Shown: positions 1 through 9,000 of the stretch, piece by piece
How positions within the stretch are numbered: the first letter of the stretch is position 1
Layout of the letters: the number at the start of each line of letters is the position of its first letter
Assembly: GCA_900317865.1 (NCBI GenBank)
Contig: ONIK01000057.1
Location: 1-19,107, forward strand
DNA length: 19,107 nucleotides
From: an uncultured Methanobrevibacter sp.
GTDB lineage: Archaea > Methanobacteriota > Methanobacteria > Methanobacteriales > Methanobacteriaceae
Reading direction: 5' to 3'
The notes under the pieces: model-generated
Database searches by the model: none
What the model was told of the DNA's origin: nothing
Seen by the model: the letters and a program-made list of their open reading frames with translations, nothing else
Program-made: the position numbers and the translations under genes

Positions 1-2324
1 TAATCATTACCCAGAACTGTAAGTGTGATGTTTCCAGTAGCATTAGCCAAACCGGAAATTACAACAACAGCATCATCACCAATAGTAATCGGATCAGCAG
101 TAATATTAACGTTAACATCAACTTTACTGACAGTTAATATTGCATTGGTGGAATTGGCAATATTATATCCATCACCAAGATAATCAACAGTGATTAAATA
201 CTCCCCTGCAGATAAACCTGTGAAATTAGCTTTTGCTTCACCGTTTCTGATAGTGGCGTTTTTGGAAGTTTTATTGACAGTAATCGTTATGTTTTGGCCG
301 TTGATTGTCTCAGGAACACCCACAACAACATAGGCAACATCTCCAACAAAAATACTGACATCATCAACACTGATTGGAACCTCATTTCTAATGCTGATAG
401 TGGCATTATTAGTAGTTACATCACCTAATCCATCATATAAAGCATTTATATTGTAATCACCAGCATTATCAAATGTGTATAATGTCCACCATGTTCCGTT
501 ACCTCCGTAAGTTGCATTAACTTCATCACCATCAGGCAAGATAAAGACCAAATTACCATGCATAAACTCATTAAGTATATTGGATTTTGCAGTAATATTT
601 ACTGTTCTGTTGGTGGATATAGCGGAGGTCACATTTGCATATAATTCAATGTTTGTAAATATTGCTTCAGCCTCTGTGTAATATGTATCATTACCATGGC
701 GAACAACAATCAAATAATCACCAGCAACATCTTCTAAAACAACCATACCATTTTCATTAGTGACTTCAGTTGTATTTATAATATTATCATTAACGACACC
801 GCTAACAGTTATGTTTTGACCTGCTTCATTATTGGAAATGACTGGAGTAAAACTGTTGGTATTTACAATTCCATTTGCACCCCAATATGTCACATTGGTA
901 AAGCCAACTTTACCATTATTTCTAGAATAAATCGCATTTATAAGATTATTCTGACCCATGAAAGTAATTTCAATATTGTTTTCATTTTTAGTTACATTAA
1001 AAGGAGTGTTAGCATCCATTTTCGCCCTATTATTTAAGAAATAGGAATTAAAAATATTTTTAGTACCAAAACCGAAATAAAAATAAAATGCAGAACCAGT
1101 TGTCGCATTATTTCCCATGAAATTACAATTTACCACATCACCATCAGATGAAATGTAAACTGCACCGCCATCATTTTTTACAGAGTTATCCGTGAAATTA
1201 GAATTTGCTAAAGTAAGTGAATTCGCATAGATTGCACCACCATATGTAGCGGAATTATTTATGAAATTACAGTCGGACACATCACCATCACTGTAGAAGT
1301 AAATTGCACCACCATATTCAGCAGAATGATTTATGAAATTACAATCTGACACCTTACTACCAGCACCCAACCTAATAGCTCCGCCATAACGGGAACCAAA
1401 GTTATTGGCAAAATTACAACCTGACACATCACCATTACGGTTGAAGTAAATTGCACCGCCATCCGATGCAGAGTTATTGGTAAAATTAGAATTTGTCACA
1501 TTACCAAATTTCATCCAGATAGCACCGCCCTCACTAGAAATTCTCCTATTATTTACAAAATTACAACCTGACACATTTCCATTACTTTTGAAGTAAAGAC
1601 CACCACCATATTCAGCAGAATTATTTATGAAATTACAACCGGACACATCACCGCCAACACCAAACATAACAGCTCCACCATATGTAGCGGAATTATTTGT
1701 GAAATTACAATCGGACACATCACCATTATTGTCAAAGTAAATTGCACCACCGTGACCATTATCACAAGTTACAGAGTTATTAACAAAATTACAATTTGTC
1801 ACAGTACCGTAAGAGCTATATGAGAAATAAATAACACCACCATAACCGTTACTATCAGTTACAGAGTTATTAATAAAATTACAATTTTCAATAGTGCTTA
1901 GAGTACCTATATATATTATCCCGTTATTACCGGAATATTTTGCATTTTTAATTGTTAGATTTTTGATTGTTACATTAGAAGCATCTACCTTAAATGCCTG
2001 GATATCTGATTCGGCCATATCAATAATGGCACCGTTACCATCAATAACACTGCTGGCAATTGTAATGTCAATAGTGGAACCGGAATCATAATTATAATAA
2101 TCATGCTGTAATGTTATATTTCCTCCAGGACCAATCTCGCCAGACAGCTCTGAAAATGTACTTGTATCAATGCCCAATACATCAAATTCATTTTGAACAC
2201 ATACAATTTCATCATTACCACTTAAAGATGTTAAATCTGTAGCATCTGCATTTATATCAGCAGCATTAACAGAACTGATTAAAATAAATATTATAAGAAG
2301 AGATAAAATTGTATAAATACACAT
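1..2324 (-). CDS. Gene A: secreted adhesin-like protein, beta-helix plus Ig-like repeats (3' end outside window)
   Basis: The frame is open from 2324 to the left edge, about 774 codons, with the C-terminus missing. It begins with a hydrophobic signal peptide ending SSVNAA. About 15 right-handed beta-helix coils follow, of the type GDVSDCNFINNSATYGGAIY, roughly 24 residues each, between about residues 110 and 420. The distal part is Ig-like, with motifs such as GEYLITVDYLGDG and ATGNITLTVLGND. Beta-helix plus Ig-like architecture is typical of adhesin-like surface proteins of Methanobrevibacter and Methanosphaera, so a secreted surface protein is inferred; the ligand is unknown. Most coils carry a Cys in an N-C-x-F motif, which would stack into a cysteine ladder. 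The first ATG (2324) gives a signal peptide with no positive charge and lies 19 nt after GGAGG. An ATT at 2336 is better spaced and adds Lys-Phe-Lys, so the true start is uncertain. Confidence 0.92.
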   Translation of the reverse strand, partial: MCIYTILSLLIIFILISSVNAADINADATDLTSLSGNDEIVCVQNEFDVLGIDTSTFSELSGEIGPGGNITLQHDYYNYDSGSTIDITIASSVIDGNGAIIDMAESDIQAFKVDASNVTIKNLTIKNAKYSGNNGIIYIGTLSTIENCNFINNSVTDSNGYGGVIYFSYSSYGTVTNCNFVNNSVTCDNGHGGAIYFDNNGDVSDCNFTNNSATYGGAVMFGVGGDVSGCNFINNSAEYGGGLYFKSNGNVSGCNFVNNRRISSEGGAIWMKFGNVTNSNFTNNSASDGGAIYFNRNGDVSGCNFANNFGSRYGGAIRLGAGSKVSDCNFINHSAEYGGAIYFYSDGDVSDCNFINNSATYGGAIYANSLTLANSNFTDNSVKNDGGAVYISSDGDVVNCNFMGNNATTGSAFYFYFGFGTKNIFNSYFLNNRAKMDANTPFNVTKNENNIEITFMGQNNLINAIYSRNNGKVGFTNVTYWGANGIVNTNSFTPVISNNEAGQNITVSGVVNDNIINTTEVTNENGMVVLEDVAGDYLIVVRHGNDTYYTEAEAIFTNIELYANVTSAISTNRTVNITAKSNILNEFMHGNLVFILPDGDEVNATYGGNGTWWTLYTFDNAGDYNINALYDGLGDVTTNNATISIRNEVPISVDDVSIFVGDVAYVVVGVPETINGQNITITVNKTSKNATIRNGEAKANFTGLSAGEYLITVDYLGDGYNIANSTNAILTVSKVDVNVNITADPITIGDDAVVVISGLANATGNITLTVLGND

Positions 2325-2342
2325 TTTAAACTTAATAGTAAT

Positions 2343-2348
2343 ACCTCC
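2343..2348 (-). promoter_or_regulatory. Shine-Dalgarno GGAGGT of gene A, conflicting with its first ATG
   Basis: On the minus strand GGAGGT is a perfect match to the archaeal anti-SD. The first in-frame ATG (2324) is 19 nt after GGAGG, far beyond normal spacing, whereas an in-frame ATT at 2336-2334 sits 7 nt after it. No ATG, GTG or TTG lies between them in that frame. Confidence 0.6.
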
Positions 2349-2357
2349 ATTTAAATA

Positions 2358-2404
2358 AATATATATAGTGTCTACAAAAATTAATTTTTTAATATAAAAT
2401 ATAT
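2358..2404 (-). promoter_or_regulatory. Candidate TATA elements for gene A
   Basis: Two AT-rich TATA-like elements read toward gene A: TATATATA at about 2358-2366 and ATATATTTTATATT at about 2391-2404. The distal one would give a leader that includes the GGAGGT site. The proximal one would start transcription at about 2337, after that site, leaving a very short leader before the ATG at 2324. The rest of 2325-2580 is AT-rich with no other signal seen. Confidence 0.35.
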
Positions 2405-2563
2405 ATCATATTAAAAAAAAAATTTAGAAAACATTAATTAACTATATTATTTTATCAATATTTATACATATATTTCCAAACAAAAAATATTAAATTAGTA
2501 TAAACGATTAACTTTTAAAGAAAAATCTGAACTAAAATTTAAAAAAAATGCAATATTCGATTT

Positions 2564-2602
2564 AAAAAAAAAGAAAGAGAAAGGATTAATGATTTAATCC
2601 TT
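2564..2602 (-). terminator. Terminator-like hairpin at the 3' end of gene B, containing the stop codon
   Basis: On the minus strand AAGGATTAA, loop ATCA, TTAATCCTT forms a perfect 9-bp stem (2602-2594 and 2589-2581). A T-rich tract ending in nine T follows at 2572-2564. The TAA stop of gene B lies inside the first arm, so the last two codons and the stop form half of the stem. Confidence 0.65.
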
Positions 2603-5600
2603 AATAGTAATTGTATTTGCGATTGCCAAACCATCATACATTGAGGTAATGATGTATTTTCCGGCCATCAGGTTAATGTTTAGCTTGGCTATACCTTCAG
2701 AGTTTGTATATCTTGTGTAGAATACTCCATTTATGTTGAATGTTACAGCCACATTAACTAGAGGTTTTCCCTGGCCGTTCAATACAGTTGCATTGAATGT
2801 TGAGCCGTCTTTGTACTTCATTTCCAAGTCTGCTGCAATTAATGTCGGCAATACAGTGATATTATAGGACATCATAAGGCCTGTAAGCGGATCAATAGCT
2901 GTTAGGATGTATTCTCCAGGAAGCAGGTTAATGTTTAACTTAGCAGTTCCGTTTTCATCAGTTGTACGGTTGTAGAAAACACCGTTGATGTTCATGGTAA
3001 TATTTTTGCCTGCTACTGAATTGCCTTTACCATCAATTAATGAAATATAGAATTGTGAAGCGTTTCTGAAGTATTTGACTAAGTTATCAGCAATCAATGT
3101 CGGCAATACGGTAATTTTGTTTTCAACTGTTGTACCGTTGAATGTTGTTTTGATTGTGTAATTGCCCGGATTAAGATTGATTGCAATTCTGGCAGTTCCG
3201 TTTTCATCACTTAAACGGGTGTAATTCATACCGTTAATTTCAAAGGTTACTGTTTCATTGAAAGCACCAATTTTTGCTTCAAACATTGAATCGTTTTTAT
3301 AGATTTTAACCAGGTCTTCACTGTAAATAGCCAAATCTTTAGTATAGACTTTTAATATTGCGGTTAAATTTTCAAGTGATGCATCTTTCCAGCCATGGCC
3401 ATTATTGTAAAATGAAGTATTTGATTTAAAGTAGACTTTTGAATAGTTTAATAATGGAAGAGATTTTTTAGTCATTATTACAGTGAAATTATCTCCCAAT
3501 TTAACAGGAATTTCATTTTCCAGTTTTATTGTATGGAAACCCGCAAATGTTACACTTCCATTCTGGCTAAGTTTCAAAACGTCATTTACATAAACATCAA
3601 AGGAATACTTTTCACCTGCATCATAGAAATAAGTTCCGATTGCGCTGATTAAATCTGAAGATACTGCACTATAGGAATTCTTATAGGAAATGTTTCCGGA
3701 TAAATATTTTACTTCTCCACCGAAATCTGTCTGATAATTTTTAGTATACTTTTCAGTGTTTTCTATGGAAAATGCAAGTCCGTTTGAAGTTTTTGTGGCT
3801 GAAGTATCATAATATGAGACATAGATGTATCCCTTATCATATTTTTCCGTCCCATAGCTGTTTTTAATAATCCATGCTCCATTGCCCGGAGGAGTTATGA
3901 GGAAATTCTCTTTAGGATAATTGTCATCCCATCCTACAATAGTTACTGCATGATTAGGGTCATCTGTTCCGTTAAAATATGCAGCAGAAGTGTTTGCATT
4001 GAAATATGGGGCCTGATAACCTATTACAATATCTGTTGTAACAGCACCATAGTTAATAATAGCTTTTTTATAATCATTAATATCAGTTTTATTTTTATAT
4101 AACAGGACAGCATCCTGTATATGGATATTTTTATCAGTTACATAATCTTTAGTTATTTTTCCAAACATGTCAAATGGATCATATTCTTCCGGAAATACTC
4201 CAAGCCATGAAAGCACATACTGTACAGCGATATCAGTTTGTCCCGCTTCGACCATTTTGTCATTTCCGTACTTGGAATATGAAAGCAACATTTTCTGCAT
4301 ATTCTGTTCTGATAAATCATATTCAATGCCTGTTGCTTTTAACAAAGCAGATTCCAATGCTGCAGAAGTTGCAAAACACCAGCATCCTCCTGAAACACCC
4401 TGATTTTTAACAGGACTTACCCATCCCCATTCACGTGAGTCAAAACGTGCCGGAAGATCAGTGACATTGATTGTATTATTTAAAAGCTTCAAATCAATCG
4501 CCGGACTGCTCATGATTAATTTTAAGAGTTCATCATCATCAAATTGTCTTATTTTATCTCCATCAAAAGTATTTTTACTTATATCCAATGATGAAACATG
4601 AACCGCACGGAGAGCTTCCCCGTTATTTTTAAAGAAGGAATTTGAAATGTTAATTTTTCCTCCGTAACCCATACCATAACAGTATATGGAATTATTTGAA
4701 TTATTGACAAATGTTGAATTATCGACCGTTAAGACTGTAAAGAGTGAATAAACCGCATCGCCAAAAAATCCGTCTTCACTTGAAGAGGCTAATCGGTTGT
4801 TGTTAAATGAGCAGTTTATTAAATTCATATGCATCAGATAAGAGATATAGACTCCCCCACCCAAATAAGTTGCAGAATTATCAGTAAAATTACATCCATA
4901 GATGTCTAGACATCCCCCTACCTGAGCAATAGCTCCTCCGAAATCACTTGAACAGTTATTGAAAATACTGTCGTGAATAGATACTGATGAAGGACTTCCC
5001 TGAGCCCAGCTATTTTCATCAGTATATATTGCACCGCCATCATTAAATGCTTTACAATTGATAAAAGAGGAATTTTTTATATCACCGTTTGAACTGCTTA
5101 TAAAGGCAATAGCTCCACCACTTTTATTTGCATATAAGTTTTTAAAACGAGAATCAGTTATATTAAAATCAATGTACTGCTCAAAATATAATGCTGATCC
5201 ATATTCTCCAGTTATATTTTCAAAAAGGCAATTCTTAAATTTGATATTATTATTTGCATCAACATATACTGATGCCTGGAGAATATTGTGAGCATTTTTA
5301 AAAACACTGGCTTCAACATAGGAAGATTTAACGTTTTCAGGAAACTCTGGAAGTTCCACCTTATTTAAGTATACATCAGCACCTTTAAGGGCATAATTGG
5401 AATCAAAAATACATCCAGTTATATTTGTTCTGTTTGAAGCATAAATGGCTCCGCCTTCAGTTAATGCATAATTATTTTTAAAAGTTACATTATTGCATGT
5501 AATCTTATGTTCACTAAAAACAGCTCCACCCTTATCGCCTTTAGCATTGATTAAAATCAGATTTTTTAGTGTAACGTTATTTCCGGTAATGTTGAATATC

Positions 5601-5926
5601 TGGGATTGTTTATTTCCGTCAATTGTATGGCCATTACCGTTAAGGGTGAAATTATCCTTAACAATTAAAATTCCCTTATTTTTATCAGTTGAATTGTTGA
5701 AGCTGTAGTCCCCGGTTAAATCCAGGACATTGCCTGCATTTTTTATTTCATAAGTCAAGTCAGTGAATGATGATTCACCGACTGCATAAATATTATCCTG
5801 CGTAATTTCCAAAATATCTTGACCATCATCACTTATAGCCCCATCATTAACGTTGTCTGCTGCACATACAGCCCCCACCGACATGGTTAAAACAAGCATG
5901 ACAATCATAATCTTTAAAACATCCAT
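2594..5926 (-). CDS. Gene B: secreted adhesin-like protein with papain-family (C1A) cysteine peptidase domain
   Basis: A protein of 1110 residues from the ATG at 5926. In order it has a signal peptide (about 1-23, ending VCAAD), beta-helix coils of the GGAIY...F.NN type (about 85-470), a papain-like peptidase (about 490-705), a domain resembling the lectin-like module after C1A peptidases such as clostridial Cwp84 (about 755-830), and three Ig-like repeats of about 83 residues to the end. The catalytic set is complete: Gln509 and Cys515 in KNQGVSGGCWCFA, His659 in DPNHAVTIVGW, Asn689 in IIKNSYG, where Tyr replaces the usual Trp. It probably cleaves or processes cell-surface protein; the substrate is unknown. 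No transmembrane anchor, sortase signal or pseudomurein-binding repeat is visible, and the tail is ANTITIKD. The frame also has GTG at 5935 and ATG at 5932, but GTGAT at 5935-5931 fits as the SD for 5926. It is the tandem paralogue of gene C. Confidence 0.94.
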   Translation of the reverse strand: MDVLKIMIVMLVLTMSVGAVCAADNVNDGAISDDGQDILEITQDNIYAVGESSFTDLTYEIKNAGNVLDLTGDYSFNNSTDKNKGILIVKDNFTLNGNGHTIDGNKQSQIFNITGNNVTLKNLILINAKGDKGGAVFSEHKITCNNVTFKNNYALTEGGAIYASNRTNITGCIFDSNYALKGADVYLNKVELPEFPENVKSSYVEASVFKNAHNILQASVYVDANNNIKFKNCLFENITGEYGSALYFEQYIDFNITDSRFKNLYANKSGGAIAFISSSNGDIKNSSFINCKAFNDGGAIYTDENSWAQGSPSSVSIHDSIFNNCSSDFGGAIAQVGGCLDIYGCNFTDNSATYLGGGVYISYLMHMNLINCSFNNNRLASSSEDGFFGDAVYSLFTVLTVDNSTFVNNSNNSIYCYGMGYGGKINISNSFFKNNGEALRAVHVSSLDISKNTFDGDKIRQFDDDELLKLIMSSPAIDLKLLNNTINVTDLPARFDSREWGWVSPVKNQGVSGGCWCFATSAALESALLKATGIEYDLSEQNMQKMLLSYSKYGNDKMVEAGQTDIAVQYVLSWLGVFPEEYDPFDMFGKITKDYVTDKNIHIQDAVLLYKNKTDINDYKKAIINYGAVTTDIVIGYQAPYFNANTSAAYFNGTDDPNHAVTIVGWDDNYPKENFLITPPGNGAWIIKNSYGTEKYDKGYIYVSYYDTSATKTSNGLAFSIENTEKYTKNYQTDFGGEVKYLSGNISYKNSYSAVSSDLISAIGTYFYDAGEKYSFDVYVNDVLKLSQNGSVTFAGFHTIKLENEIPVKLGDNFTVIMTKKSLPLLNYSKVYFKSNTSFYNNGHGWKDASLENLTAILKVYTKDLAIYSEDLVKIYKNDSMFEAKIGAFNETVTFEINGMNYTRLSDENGTARIAINLNPGNYTIKTTFNGTTVENKITVLPTLIADNLVKYFRNASQFYISLIDGKGNSVAGKNITMNINGVFYNRTTDENGTAKLNINLLPGEYILTAIDPLTGLMMSYNITVLPTLIAADLEMKYKDGSTFNATVLNGQGKPLVNVAVTFNINGVFYTRYTNSEGIAKLNINLMAGKYIITSMYDGLAIANTITIKD

Positions 5927-5930
5927 AATC

Positions 5931-5935
5931 ATCAC
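5931..5935 (-). promoter_or_regulatory. Shine-Dalgarno GTGAT choosing the third of three stacked start codons (gene B)
   Basis: The 5' end reads GTGATGATTATGG on the minus strand, giving in-frame GTG, ATG and ATG within 12 nt. GTGAT matches the GGTGAT half of the archaeal SD and lies 4 nt before the third start (5926). No SD-like purine run precedes 5935. The same arrangement is present in gene C (9840-9829). Confidence 0.5.
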
Positions 5936-5958
5936 AGTTTAAATTTTTATGAAAAATA

Positions 5959-5990
5959 TTATTTAAATCTATACATTTGAATTTAAATGT
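5959..5990 (-). promoter_or_regulatory. Promoter of gene B: TATA-like box with upstream inverted repeat
   Basis: A TATA-like ATTTAAATA lies at 5967-5959, about 33-41 nt before the ATG at 5926. Upstream of it is an inverted repeat ACATTT (5973-5978) / AAATGT (5985-5990). Both elements recur at equivalent positions before gene C (9865-9872; 9878-9883 / 9890-9895). The whole spacer is about 90 percent identical between the two genes. Confidence 0.5.
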
Positions 5991-6012
5991 TTAATTGTGT
6001 GTTAAATTGTTT

Positions 6013-6051
6013 AAAAAAAAGAATAAAAAAGGATTAAATGATTTAATCCTT
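6013..6051 (-). terminator. Terminator-like hairpin at the 3' end of gene C, containing the stop codon
   Basis: AAGGATTAAA (6029-6038), loop TGA and TTTAATCCTT (6042-6051) form a perfect 10-bp stem. On the minus strand it is followed by TTTTTTATTC and a run of eight T (down to 6013). The TAA stop of gene C (6045-6043) is inside the stem, as in gene B. Confidence 0.65.
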
Positions 6052-9000
6052 GATTGTAATTGTATTTGCGATTGCCATTCCATCATACATTGAGGTAATG
6101 ATGTATTTTCCGGCCATCAGATTTATGTTTAACTTAGCTATACCTTCTGAATTACTTGTACGAGTATATAATACTCCGTTGATGTTGAAAGTAACATCAG
6201 CATTAGCGAGAGGTTTGCCCTGACCGTCCAGGACCATTGCATTGAATGTTGAACCGTCTTTGTATTTCATTTCCATATCGTTTCCAATTAATGTCGGCAG
6301 GACTGTGATGTTATATGACACCATAAGGCCTGTAAGCGGATCTGTTGCCGTCAGGATGTATTCTCCAGGAAGCAGATTAATGTTTAGCTTTGCGGTTCCG
6401 TTTTCATTGGTTAGACGATTGTAGAAAACACCATTGATGTTCATGGTAATGTTTTTGCCTGCTACAGGATTACCTGCAGTATCAACTAATGTGACATAGA
6501 ACTGTGAAGCGTTTCTGAAGTATTTGACCAAGTTATCACCTAATAATGTAGGTATTACTGTAATGTTGTTTTCAACTGTTGTATCGTTGAATGTGGTTTT
6601 GATTGTGTAATTGCCAGGATTAAGATTTATTGCTATTCTGGCAGTTCCGTTTTCATCACTAAAACGGGTGTAATTCATACCATTGATTTCAAAGATTACG
6701 GTTTCGTTTGCAACGGCAATATTTGCTTCAAACATGGAATCGTTTTTATAGACTTTAACCAGATCTTTGGTATAAATAGCTAAATCTTTAGTATATGCTT
6801 TTATAAAAGCAATATTACCTTTTTTGATGAAATCAATCCACTGATTATTTTCATAGACATAAGTCATATTGTAATCATAATGGACTCTTGTATCACTGTT
6901 TTCAATGAAAGGAACAGATTTTGAAGCTATTACTACATAAAATTCATCACCTTTGGTAAGTAGTATATTTTCATCCAATGGGATTGTATGGAATCCGAAG
7001 AATGGAGATACACCTTTTTGAGTCAATACTATCTCATCATTTACAATAATTTGAATGGTATAATTGATGCCTTCACTTTCAAAGTATGTTCCAACAGCCG
7101 CAAGGGCGTCATTGCCCAAAGCTATAAATTTATTGGAATAAATACCACTTTTATTATAAAAATCACCGTCCCATGTAATGGCATGCTGATAATTTTTATC
7201 GTATGTTTCATTATTTGCAAGTATCATTGCCATAAAGTTATAATCTGTTATATTACCTATGCATAATGATTTATCATAGTATGAAACATAGAAGTAACCT
7301 TTATCTCCCCACTCTGTTCCCCAGCTGTTTTTACAAATCCATGCTCCATCGCCTTCAGGTTTTATGTAGAAATTATCCTTGGAGAAATTGTCATCCCATC
7401 CGACTACAGATATTGCGTGAGATGGACGCATAGTTTCATTACAGTACTGTGAATATGTTTTAGGATAATAATAAGGAGAGCTTTCATCAAATGTACTCTG
7501 TGCATAAATGTTTGCATCCACTGAACCAAATGCAAGAATTGCAGATTTAACATCAGTAACGTTATTTGGAATAATCATAATGTCCTGAACGTGAACACAT
7601 TCATCTGAAATTATTACTGGTGAAATCTTTCCAAGTTCATCATATGAATCATAATCTTTTGGAAATGCTCCTAGCCAGCTTAATAAATATGATGTTCCGT
7701 ATAATCCTGTTCCGGATTCAGCAGGATTCATATATCCAAATTTGGAGTATCTTAACATTATGTTTTGCATATTATTTTCTGAAAAATCAGCCGCCAATCC
7801 TGTTTCTTTTAATAATGCGGATTCCAATGCACCGGTAGGACCGAATGTCCAGCAGGATCCCATCCTGCCCTGATTTTTGACCGGAGAAACCCATCCCCAA
7901 TCACGTAAATCAAATTTGGATGGAGTTGCATTAACATTTATGGTATTGTTAAGTGATTCAAGTTCAATTCCTCTTTGTGCCATTATTGTTGTATAAAATT
8001 TATTTTCCAGTGAATATGTGTCATTATAATACATATTATTTTCTAAATCATACTCCCTATCAAAATCAGAGTATATTGCATTTGAATTGTTGAAAAATAT
8101 GGATTGTTTAATAGTAAAATTTGCATCCAATACATATATTCCATTACCTACTTCTGCAAAGTTATTTGCAAACTTAGAATCAGACATAATTAATGTAATA
8201 AAATCACCATATATTCCCCCACCATATGCTGTATAATCATCAGATACAGGGACTACATTTGAATTGAAAGTATCATTGCGCATTATAGCACTAACAAATG
8301 AAAGGTAGGCTGCTCCACCACCATATACTGCTTTATTTGAAGTGAATACTGTATTGATCATAAACAAATTACCTCCAAGCTGCATATAAGCCCCACCAAA
8401 TCCAGAAGAACAATTATTGAACGTACAATTTAAAACTAATGCTGTTCCCTCTCTTTGACGGTCACTACCAGAGATATCAATAAATACAGCTCCACCATTT
8501 TTCTGGGATCTGACATCAGTGAATCTACAGTCTCTTATAATTACTGACATATCATTGATGCTTTTAAATCCTATTGCTCCTGCGGTCTTTTTTGCAGTCA
8601 GGTTTATAAAATCACAATTATCAATAATAGTTGTACTGTTTTGAGAAAAAACTGCAGTGGAATAATTTGACTGAATATTTGAAAACGTAGTATTTACAAT
8701 CTCACCACTACCCTGGGCGGTTATATAAATTAAACCCCAGTTTACTTCTTCATCACTTATAAAAGTTCCATTAGACAGAGCAAAATAATCATTATTTTCA
8801 CAATAAATAACATCACCAATATTTGCATGATTGTTTATGAATTTATCATTATTACTTGTGTGGTTTGCTACATTTGTAATAGCACCACCAAAATCCTTGG
8901 CAGTATTATTTATAAAAGTAACATTGGTTGTATTTAAGTTTCCACCATCAAATAATGCAACAACCGCACTAGAAATAAATACAGCACCACCGGCAAAATC

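Noticed and set aside
1050..1880. Short, regularly spaced near-repeats that look CRISPR-like
   Set aside because: They are in frame within gene A, vary in sequence and encode beta-helix coils. There are no constant repeats with unique spacers and no cas genes.
4167..4410. Overlapping plus-strand frames opposite the peptidase domain of gene B
   Set aside because: Antisense shadows of a conserved coding region, with no SD and no family resemblance.
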